Shown here one piece after another: positions 29,180 through 39,386 of a stretch of DNA of 64,000 nt (the stretch's first letter is position 1; each line of letters begins with the position of its first letter). The notes beneath the pieces are model-generated. The model saw nothing but the letters and a program-made list of their open reading frames with translations. It searched no databases and was not told where the DNA came from. Position numbers and translations under genes: made by a program. Source of the stretch: Lonicera japonica (lineage: Eukaryota > Streptophyta > Magnoliopsida > Dipsacales > Caprifoliaceae); NCBI GenBank assembly GCA_021464415.1, contig CM038470.1, forward strand, positions 11,420,394 through 11,484,393. The letters run 5' to 3'.

Positions 29180-32100
29180 ATGATGATTGAGCATAAATTC
29201 AACGTGAAGTTTGAGAGACCCTTCATCATCCTTGTTAGTGTGCTACTTTTGTACATCAGATATTAAAATCAGATTATCTCCTTGTTTCCTATATATTTTG
29301 AAAACTTGTTTGCTTTTAAATGAAGACATCTTGCGTATCTGAATTCCCTTTAGACTTGCCGTTTGATGTAAACTTTAATTCTGTCTAGGTTTCAACAACT
29401 TAGTTTATTTACTGTTAAGTTCTGGCTGAGTACTATTCAAGTTCAGAATGCGTTGTTATCAGCCTCCATTTTTAGGAGCTTGTCTTGTATGTATCAAAGT
29501 AGTGAAATTTGATACGATTCATCTGCTTTGCGATAGAGAGTTGTATGGATAACTGAAATTGACATGGAATCACAAAGGGAATCACAAAGGGAATCACGAT
29601 ACAACAGATTTGCCCTTGCTGTTGGGGAGAAAAAGTTTAATATAAAAGTTTTTTTCTCTTTAACAAAATATAACTTTTTTGCTATTAGAACAGTGGACAG
29701 ATCATTTTTGTAAAATCAACTGTTCCTTGGAACTTGTGGACACGAACCGTATTTTTTCGGACCAAGTTCCTCTAGCAGAATAAGCAAATTTGAGTTGATC
29801 ATTTTTTTGTAAAACTGTGTTTCTCATGCTATCGCAAAGTTGGATTTGGGAGTTCGATTAGTCTTGGGGTCTGTTGCTTATGCCATCGCAAAGTTGGATT
29901 TGCGTGTTCGATTAGTCTTGGGGTCTGTTGTCCCAGACCGGCTATTTAATGTTTAATTCATTATGATTGTTTCTATTGATGTTATTACTCTTCTTAGTCC
30001 TAGGAAAAAATGAAAGAAAGAAAGAAAGAATTATGTTAGTTCTATTACGGAGTGTGATTTGTAGAAGAGCAGAATGTTTTTATATTCCATGCCAAGAAAC
30101 CAAAATGATTTGAAGTATGAAACCAAAATTAGTATTTTATCAGCCGTCCAAACACGGCATTAAAACGTCTGAGAAGTAACCGTGCTCGATCTGTTCTCCC
30201 ACCCCTTTATTATTATTCTTATTAAAGAGTGAACTTGATTTATTCTCATATACGCTTATTATTATTAGTAGTATTTTTACTTAGGGAGGAGATTTTTGAG
30301 AAGCTTCTAGGAGGTACCTAATAGGCCATCTTAACTTCCTAAATAAACTCAAATTAAGGATAAGGAATAAAAATGAAAAAATTAAATAACCTTATGATTG
30401 GAGGTTTTGTGTATACTTTAATCATTAAGGTTAGGGTATCGCATCATGTGTGATTTCATTCCTTCCAAAAATGATTAAAATATTTTATTTATATCTCAGC
30501 TTGACAGACTTTCGAGCTCCTTTTGATACAAGTTTTATAACAATAGTAAAAATAATTTGTTTACATAAAAAGTTCGAAAAATAAATTTAGTGACATGATG
30601 AATTTTTTTCTTTCTTTCTCTCATTTTTTCCATAGAATATTTTTTTTTTCTTTTTGATGAAGCAAAAAAAATTTCTCCAAAAAATAAGAAGGGATGAAAA
30701 ATACTCATAAAATAAACACAGTACAGGAGCCTTTGATTAAATTATAACAAATTTATTAAAAATACAAAAACAAAAGCTATAAACGTGCAAATATGTTGTT
30801 TTATAAATATTTCAGCGATGACCCTACATTAATGCGCAATACACGATAACTACCTAGCTTCTACCTAGCTTTTTGCACAGAAAAGTGGAAGTCGAATGAA
30901 AATGTAATTTTAGTTAACGTGTTGGAATATATTATAATATTTTAAAGATGCAATCTTTCATTTTTAAAAAATGCCCCTCATTTTGAAGCTGAAAGGAGGA
31001 AGAAGATTTACCATTATGCCCTTCATTTTGCATTTTCCATTAGAAAGTGGATGGAAAGTTAACGGAATGAGCATTTAAAATTATTTTTTAAAGTTTAGAG
31101 TGCAAGGTGGAATAAATTGAAATTTGGGGTGCAACTTAAAACTGGGTACAAAGTTCGGAGTGTAAATGGGTCATTTACTCCATGATTTTATACTGGGACT
31201 AATATCAACACAAGAATCAATCAAAGTCGGTCTTGGGGGAAGACATATAGGGCGATTGGTTTTAAAAATGAGCAATTGCCCTTCTTCAACTCTTATTTCC
31301 CAACTTGAGAGCGGATAGTTAATGCGTTTCACTTATTGAATAGAGTTCTATGGTTGGTCCGTGACCCTCGGATGCCGAAGGCGTCCTTGGGGTGATCACG
31401 TAGTTCCTAAAGGGTAGAGATGATGGGGTCGGTTCATGGATTTTCCTTGACTTGAAAATTAAGAGGCGCACCAATTTTTTATTTGTATATATATATTTAA
31501 TAGTAAAAAAGAAAAAGAAAAAAAACTTTGTAATTAATAACGTAGCTTTTCAAGAAAAAAAAATTCAGGTTTCCAAAAGCTCTAACGACTCTTCAATTCT
31601 TCTCATATTCTTTCTTTCCATATTCGATCTCAATTTTCTCATATTATAAAAGATAATTAGAGGGGGCACTAATACTTTTTCATTCATTCAATTTGATTTC
31701 AAAACAATAAGAGAGAATTATATATTTAATTATAATATTATTTGGGGAGAGGGAGGGGAGATTGTTTGCGATTATAATATATTTTTGGGAGTATGTAAAC
31801 TCTTATTATTAAAAAAGAATTAATTTAATTATTTTAATATAAAAAAATTTAAATATATTTATTTATAAGAATACATCTCTTCAAATTTTAACCGGAGTCT
31901 AAAAATTGATGGGATTGGCTCGGAAACCAATCTAAAAAACCCATTTATAGGAAATTGGAATGATAGATTACCATGTATACTCCGCATTAAAAGTTCAACT
32001 AGGTGTACATGTTTTTCCGTTTATGCACAGTTATCTTATAAACTAGCTTGTAATCCAATGTGTGGGTGTTTTTAAATATTGTTTATTATATTTATTTATG

Positions 32101-34015
32101 TATAAATTATTATTGCAATAAGTCTAATGAATTGTGTTCTTCATGCTAAATTGAAATCCATTAAGATCTAATTAAATAGCTTCGAGAATAACAATATAAA
32201 AAACTCTTTAAGAAAACTTTTCTAAATACGTAAGAGGTATACAAAATACTGTGTATTTAAAATTTTCCAAGAGTTTCATTTCCAATATTAAAAAGTCCAA
32301 TTGTTATCTTTACTTAAAGTAATAAGGAAATCAGAATATGATCAAAAATAATATAGAAAGGGGAGAAAAGAACTTGAACATATATAAGTAAATGCACATT
32401 TTGGTATTTTTTATGTGACAATGAAATAATAGTTAATTAAAGAAGTAAAAACTGATTCAAAATATTTTTTTCCTATTTTAGATTATGCATTTATAAAATT
32501 TTTGCATGGGAGAATATTATTATGGGGCCTTTTGGTTTCCCATAATTTGGAAATCACATTTGAATATGACATAATTTTTATTTAGAGAACTTTACTTTCA
32601 ATCACATATCTTATTTATGACTTTTGTATCTTTGTTTAAATTTTTCCGTTTGATGTATCATTTTAACTTATACAACAACGGAAGAATAAATGGATATGAT
32701 TTTCTTTTTATTTCTTCTTCTTGTTTTTCCTTCATGATTGCCTTAAAGACTATAATATCAATTTAATTAGCATTTAAGAAATAAAATTATATAAGAAGAG
32801 AGTATAATAAGAGATTGACAAAAATGAAAGGGGAAATCTAGTGTAAACGTGCAAAAGTTTTATGGAATTTACCTTTAAAAACATGAGAAAATTACTCAAA
32901 TTACATAATATATAATGTGGTAAATAAAAATTTCTCTTACACAGTGTATCAAACACATGTTAAACACTAAATACATATACATGTTATACTTTATAAACAT
33001 AACATTAGTAACAAAAAAAACTCTCCTATATAGTATAAAAATATATGATAAAATTGCATAGAATATCTTAACCATTGAGAAGTAAAAAATCAAGCAAGAG
33101 GTAAATGCACCATTGTGTAGTAAGATGCAAAAAAAAATAAAAATAAAAATAAAAAATAAAATAAAAAATAAAAAAAATTAAAAATTAAAAATAAAAAAAA
33201 AATAAATAAAAAAAAATAATAATAAAAAAAATAAAAAAAATAAAAAAAAAATAAAAAAATAAAAAAAATAAAAAATAAAAAAATAAAAAAATAAAAAAAT
33301 AAATACAAGAAGAAGAAGAAGAAGAAGAAGAAGAAGAAGAAAAATCAAACAAAGCATGGTAATGAAACATTAAATGAATTGAGTGGGAGAACTAATATTA
33401 AGCAAGTGAATTAAATGGACCAATAATTAATAGGAGAGAGAACGAGAACTTGCTCCATTTTACTTATATGTTATGTTATTGATGTGAGAATATATATGGT
33501 AATTTGTTGACAATTAATGTTATTAGGTAATATAATTTATGCTTACGACAATAGATATGGTTGTATAAAAATAAATTTTACATTTGAATCATCTAATCTT
33601 TATTCTTTATCTCTAAAACACATATATTTCATATGGAGTTATCGTATCTGTATTTGATATGTATTTTGTAATGATTTATAACTAATATATTCAAATATGT
33701 ATCACAATTTTTCTCATTTTATTATTTTTTGAATACTTCTTGAATATCTAGGATACACCACAAAAATTGTAACGATAGGAAAAGCGGACATGATATTATT
33801 CAATTTTGTAAAAGCAAAAAACAGTAGTTACTTGCATTATATTGAAAATTCTTTATAAATAATTTTCACCATCCATTGACCTTCAAAATAATTATTATGA
33901 ATTAATACTCTAAGTTAGTTGAGGTTGAAAGTCGTAAGCAATTTTTTGGTAATCCGATATATCACATCACTTGTTATTTTTTGATACAACAAGATAGACA
34001 TGACATAATATATGA
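29180..34015. other. AT-rich intergenic region with repeats
   Basis: The first few hundred bases are the presumed SCL30 3'UTR. A 54-base tandem duplication lies at about 29830-29938 (GCAAAGTTGGATTTG, then GTTCGATTAGTCTTGGGGTC, twice). A probable plastid-derived segment is listed separately. An A-rich block of AAAAATAAA units spans 33127-33304, followed by (GAA)n at 33308-33341. No coding exon, tRNA or rRNA gene was seen. Confidence 0.55.
31215..31440. other. Probable nuclear insertion of plastid DNA (NUPT)
   Basis: This block is more GC-rich than its surroundings. It contains GCCGAAGGCGTCCTTGGGGT, CGTAGTTCCTA, GATGGGGTCGG and GAGAGCGGATAG. I recognise these, from memory, as the inverted-repeat spacer near plastid trnV/rrn16. 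Compared with what I recall, most differences are C-to-T or G-to-A, the expected decay of methylated inserted DNA. It encodes no gene. The borders are approximate. Confidence 0.5.
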
Positions 34016-34023
34016 TATTTGTA

Positions 34024-35032
34024 GGGTGCTGCTATTGACACACACCACTTTTTTTATTTTTAATTAATAATTAAACCACTAAACACTCTCTTAAACAACT
34101 TCCTCTTCTTCTTCTTCATCATCATCACCACCACCACCACCACCACCACCACCATCATTTCTACCTCTTCTTCTTCATCATCTTCTTCATTGTCATCATC
34201 ATCATCACCACCACCATTGCCGCCACCACCTCCATCATTGTTGGTACCACCACCATCCAAATCATCATCCATCTCCAAAAGAAGTAAGATACTTATATTT
34301 TGGTTATTGTTTTACGTTTCCTTTCATTTATAAATCATTGGATACAAACAAACGAAAAAAAAATTAAAAAACAGAAATAAAACACGAAGAATGTTTACTC
34401 GGTCCTTAGGAACCGAGTGTTGAACATCTTACTCGATCCTTAAGAACCGAGTGTTGTACAGCTTACTCGGTCCTAAAGAATCGAGTTAAGCTTTGGGTTA
34501 TTTTTTCAATTCCACTTGGTTTCTTAGGACCGAGTGCTTGTGCTTTACTCGGTTCCTTTCGGCCGAGTATGATGAACAACACTCGGTTCTTAGAAACTGA
34601 GTAAATCTTCATCCATGGCAGAATTTTTTTTGGCATGGTGTGTGCACGGGTGGAACTTTTTTTAGCCAATAACAAAAAAGTTCAAAAAAAAGAGTGGAAC
34701 GATTAGATTGTTAAAGAAAAAGTTAAACAAAGAAGATTGAAGATGAGATTTGTAGGGTGAGTGGTGTGATTTGTTTTTTTGAATTATAGAGAGAGTTGAA
34801 TGCTTAATTCCAACCGGAATTTTTGAAAAATCCTTAATGGCAATGTGTTGATTTGTGGAAGAAGAAAATTGAAGATGAGAGAGAGTGGAGTGGTAGAGAG
34901 TAAGAGTGGAGTGTTTTTTAGATGAATGTTAATTAATCCTAAAATTAAATGTGGAGTGGTGGAGTGTTAGGAAAAGTGAGTGTACCTATGGAGTGTTAGA
35001 GAGTTAAATGGTGTGTTTCAATAGTAGCCCCC
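34024..35032. mobile_element. 1-kb foldback DNA transposon with nested palindromes
   Basis: The ends are GGGTGCTGCTATTGACACAC on the left and GTGTGTTTCAATAGTAGCCCCC on the right, imperfect terminal inverted repeats of about 24-28 bp. The 8-bp direct repeat TATTTGTA flanks both sides (34016-34023 and 35033-35040). The 8-bp duplication suggests hAT; a 9-bp MULE-type duplication with one mismatch is also possible. Inner arms also pair: CTTCTTCTTCATCATC repeats on the left against GAAGAAGAAAATTGAAGATG on the right. The middle holds six 22-bp palindromes (34397-34602). There is no transposase. Confidence 0.75.
34397..34602. repeat. Six 22-bp palindromes in mirror-symmetric array
   Basis: Imperfect palindromes of the form ACTCGGTCC..GGAACCGAGT occupy 34397-34418, 34431-34452, 34465-34486, 34514-34535, 34547-34568 and 34581-34602. 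Start-to-start spacing is 34, 34, 49, 33 and 34. The array folds on itself around about 34500, so the first and sixth units and their flanks (GAAGAATGTTTACT and AGTAAATCTTC) are also complementary. Confidence 0.85.
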
Positions 35033-35040
35033 TATTTGTA

Positions 35041-35860
35041 TTCATAAACCTTAAATAACTAATAACTTATATATATAAGAATATATTATATATTTACTTT
35101 TTGTATTGTATTCTAACATATCATATCTTAATTTTTTAAAATTTATCGTGTCCTTGTGTCCGTATTGCATCATACCGGATACTCGTATTTGTATTGGCGC
35201 TTCTTCCTAATTCTTTATTAATTTTAAGATTCAAAAACTAGTTTCTCTTATCATAGGGATAAAGTTAGGGTGCGTTTGTTTCGTTATCTAAATATATGAA
35301 TGTTGAATCTAAAGACTTGAATATGAAAAATATGTTTAGTTTTATTTCTGAATATGTATTATTTGTTTAAACATATCACATCTGAATGCTGAATAAATAT
35401 TATTTGGACAAATTTACCCTTATCCACTTATTTTTATAAAAATGACTATATTTAAAAGAGTAAGGATAAAAGAGGTATTTTACCTCTTTAAAAATTAAAA
35501 TTTTAGAGTTAAGAAACAAAATTGGCTCTTATTTTTTAAGAAGAAAAATAAGTATTCAAATCTAAATTTTAAATCAACCAAAAAAAATTAAAATCTTATA
35601 AATCTAAATGAATCGACAATTCATCAAATATAAAAAAGTGTAATCAAATTTCTCCTAATTAAGTTAAATAAAAGAAGACTTATTTTTACAGATGAGAAGG
35701 GTAAATTTGACAATATATATAGGTGACAGGCTGTTGCTCTAATAGTGCTCCATAACATAGCAACACCCTTGGCCTTGGGTATAAACCATTGACTCAAAAC
35801 GGCACAGAAAATACATCTTCTTCTAAAGAATCTCTTGGAATCCATTTTTAGAGAGAGAAA

Positions 35861-35891
<31 letters not shown>

Positions 35892-35893
35892 AA
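35041..35893. other. Spacer and presumed promoter of the C2-domain gene
   Basis: No gene is seen. GGTGCGTTTGTTTCGTTATC at 35271-35290 looks like the end of a hAT-type repeat. A (GA)n tract at 35871-35890 immediately precedes the start codon and would lie in the 5'UTR. Confidence 0.45.
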
Positions 35894-38800
35894 ATGACAA
35901 TCGGAATAATGGAGGTGAAAGTTGAGTGCGCCCGAGGTCTCAAGAACACTGAATTCCTTGGTATTTAACTATTCATATATATGCTTCTCTCTCTAGATCT
36001 CTTCTTTGTTAATTCTCGATCATTTTTATTGAAATTCCACACAATGTTCAAATAACCCGTAAATCTACAGCTCTTTTACTTCCTCTGACTTGAATTAAGG
36101 AGCCGTTAGATTTCACTTCTCTAAGTCTAAATTTAAAGTCATAATTTTTATTTTAATAAGGTTATCGTTTATGATTGTATCTTCATTCCTCTTAATTATA
36201 TTGACGAATTAAAGATGATATATTCCTATGATAGTATCCATCTAGTTAAACTTCCCTAACACAGCTGATATATTATATTATATTATATTATATAATGACA
36301 CCTTAATTATGATCAAAGATATACATATATTTTATGACAATTTCAAATACTTTTTTGGAATGTTAGGAAAACAAAAGAAAGTGTGCGCATTTCTGGCTTC
36401 TCTAAGAAAAGGATAAAAATAAAGTGCATTTATTTATCCTAACCTAAATAATCCTATGAATTAATGTTACACTCTGTCCCTCCCTAATTATGTTTCATTT
36501 TCATATTTTTAAAGAATATATTAAATTTCATAACAATTAACGGGTGGGTCAGGGAAAAAGTTTAATTATGTTCTAAAAAACAATGTATATTTTTAATTTA
36601 TAATATTAAAAAAATAAAAGAAAAAGGGTTAACTCTTATTTTAAGACCACCTCGATCTATTACAAATATTATGTTGACAATGTCAATTACTTTCTGTTTC
36701 TTTAGATCATGACAAGTAAATTGTGGAAAAATAATAATATTATTAGGTTCTAGAACTCAACTCTCTTAATGGATTAATTAAGCTAAACCAATCGTGGCCA
36801 CGAAGTCGTTTATGTTAATCAATTTATTTTCTAAAATAATGTTGTTGGGTATTAATTAATTTATTAATAATTTAATATTGGTTGGTAATAGATGGTGGAA
36901 TAGACCCGTACGTTTTGGTTCAGTACAAAAGTCAAGAGCACAAGAGCAGCATTGCCAGAGGTAAAAGTATAGTCAAACCAAAATACTCTTCTCAATTCTC
37001 ATTCACCGTACCTCTCGATCAAATGACTTCGGTCAAATTTTCTATTACATTTTCTTGGAAAAGTTGGAATTAAATTCTTTCAACAATGGGTAAAAGAAGT
37101 TCCTATATATGGTAAAAAGAGAAAATAAAATGGCGAATATCTACTAAATTATCTACATCTTTTTTTTTCTTTTTCTTTTTTTTTTAACTTCTAAAAAATT
37201 TCATTGTTTTAAACATTTGTCAATTTTTTTTATGAAAGAGACATACTCTTAATTTATTTATATTTATTTACTTGTATTGGTTGACATGGAATTTGATAAT
37301 CGCGTAAAAAAGAGCAATTTAGGAGAGTGATTAAGGCGTCTACCTAAATTTAAGATATCTAGCTCAGGTTTGAATTTCACCTAGAGTAATTTTTTTTAAT
37401 TATTTATAGTTAATTAATGTTGAGAGGGTATAATTGAACATCATGGAGAATTGAAAGTGTATATTCAGTTACAGCACCTTATTAATCAAATCAAATTATC
37501 ATATGGTGGACGGAATTTTTCACTTTATACGAATTTTATTATATTCACAAATGATATTCTTTTGGGAAATTTCAGAATAAAAATATGTATACGTCAATTA
37601 AATTGTTGTTTCTGGCAAAAGTAACTAGTATTCTATTTTTAATCTGAGAGCATCTTCAATAGGCATGTGTAAATCTGCCATATAGGATTTGTGTAAAATT
37701 TATACATTATATATAATTTTTAGTGTTTCAATAGTGTTGTGTAAAAATGAATGCAGGGCAAGGGAGGGCACCGGTGTGGAATGAGAAATTTACATTCAGG
37801 GCAGAGTACCCAGGGGGAGATGATCAATACAAGCTCGTCCTCAAGATCATGGACCATGACACCTTCTCCTCTGATGACTACCTCGGCCAAGCCACGTAAG
37901 CCTATTATATATATATATATATTATTTCTACGTACATGCGCGATGTGTGTGCAATTTTTAATTTAGATAAGATTTATGTAATGATGAAATTAAAGTAAAA
38001 AATAAAATAAAATAATAATTAAATGGCTTTGTCGCAAGTGTAAAAAATGAGAAAGTAAAATATGCAGGTCATTCAAAAAGGTCGATCGAAATGACTCCTG
38101 CTCCATGTTATAATTTAAGATTGCAGCCATATTAGTTCGTGAGATTAATTGTCCAGTTAATTATTTTTCAGATTGTAGATATTCAAATCAATTTTAAGTA
38201 TTTCGATAAAGTTTATTGTATGTAATGCATGGTTTAACTTATGGGTAGTGTAATTGTTAAAGCGGAATGTCTTCTTAGAGCAAAGCATAATCAATGAAAT
38301 ATAATATAATGGCTAAAATTTGAATAGGACAAATGTACATGAAATTAAATATGGGTTGTTTTTTAAAATTGTGGAAAATGTAGCATATACTTGAAGGAGT
38401 TATTGGCGTTGGGAGTGGAGAATGGAAGGGCTGAGATTCATACTCAGAAGTATAGCATTGTTGACTGTAACCAAACTTACTGTGGAGAGATTAAAGTTGG
38501 CATCACCTTCACTCCTAAGGTATTATTTTTCTTTAATTTCTTCTATTCTATGTTTGCTTTCATAAATTACTCTTTTCCACATTTTAATAGGAACCAACTG
38601 CACATTAAAACATCATCATTGTTGATACTTACCAAACGAATTTAAAACATTTCATTTGCATAAAAAACTCTTTAATTTACAACAGTTTCAACGAACCCGA
38701 CCCCCTGCATGGAGTCAATTATTACTTTTTGTAATGTTACAGTAAAAAGTCTAATGCTCTATCCTTTTTGAGACATAATTAATGTATCATATATGACTAT

Positions 38801-39035
38801 AATAAACTTTTATTCTTAATGATTGAGTGTGTTTAAAATAATGTAAGCTAAAAAAATGTAAAAGTCAAATTGAATTCTTTATTAATTAGAACGAATTAAC
38901 AGTCTGCAATGAAAAGCTAATCCCATCGATCTCTAAACCGGATGTGTTTTTTTGGTTGGTGGATGGGCATCATAGGTACAAGAGGAAACACTTGGAGCAG
39001 AAATTGGAGGATGGAAGGAAAGTAACTACTACTAG
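35894..39035 (+). CDS. Small C2-domain protein (ERG3 / 16 kDa phloem protein-like)
   Basis: This is a single C2 domain with short tails, related to fungal-elicitor responsive protein 3 and 16 kDa phloem proteins, which bind calcium and phospholipid. Five exons (35894-35960, 36892-36960, 37757-37895, 38384-38519, 38976-39035) give 156 residues. The start is MTIGIMEVKVECARGLKNTE; an internal Met6 could also serve. Calcium-loop aspartates are visible in DGGIDPYVLVQY and in MDHDTFSSDDYLGQA. PVWNEKFTFRAEYP is the conserved central strand. The C-terminus GGWKESNYY is typical of this subfamily. Intron 2 ends in sequence starting AGAGCATCTTCAATAGG (37649 onward), a common plant MITE terminus. Confidence 0.88.
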
Positions 39036-39386
39036 TTCTTTTTATCAGTAGGATAAAGTTATGATTATTATCTTAATGTGACTCAACCATATATGGTTCA
39101 ATTGTTTGCTCTTGTTGTAGCTTTCTTGTTCAATGGAAATTGGTTACATGGAAAGAAATAATTTTTTGCAGTGAATATTCGTTAAAACGGTTGTAAGGAT
39201 CACATGGCATAACATTTTTAATATTACTCATTGCCTTTGTAAAATAAGGGCTAGAATTACTAGATTTCCATTTAGGGAGGCTAGAGTATTACAAAATTAC
39301 CATTGACTTCATCTAAATACTCCATTTCAATATTTAACGGTTATCGTTCAATTCATTGTTAAATAATTCTATATAATAGTTTTCCG
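39036..39386. other. 3' flank of C2 gene up to transposon
   Basis: This is AT-rich sequence without ORFs of interest. It ends in ATAGTTTTCCG (39376-39386), the left copy of the 11-bp duplication around the next element. Confidence 0.5.

Noticed and set aside
28681..29256. 191-codon minus-strand open frame
   Set aside because: It is antisense to the last SCL30 exon and intron; its acidic and Ala-rich stretch is the mirror of RS-repeat codons.
33090..33370. Phe/Ile-rich minus-strand frames
   Set aside because: They are translations of an A-rich and GAA low-complexity tract, not genes.
34060..34278. Acidic Asp/Glu/Gly/Val-rich minus-strand frame
   Set aside because: It is produced by trinucleotide repeats (CTT, CAT, CAC) within the foldback transposon and has no domain.
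34397..34602. CRISPR-like regular array
   Set aside because: This is a plant nuclear sequence. The units are imperfect palindromes with mirror order and short AT spacers inside a transposon, and there are no cas genes.
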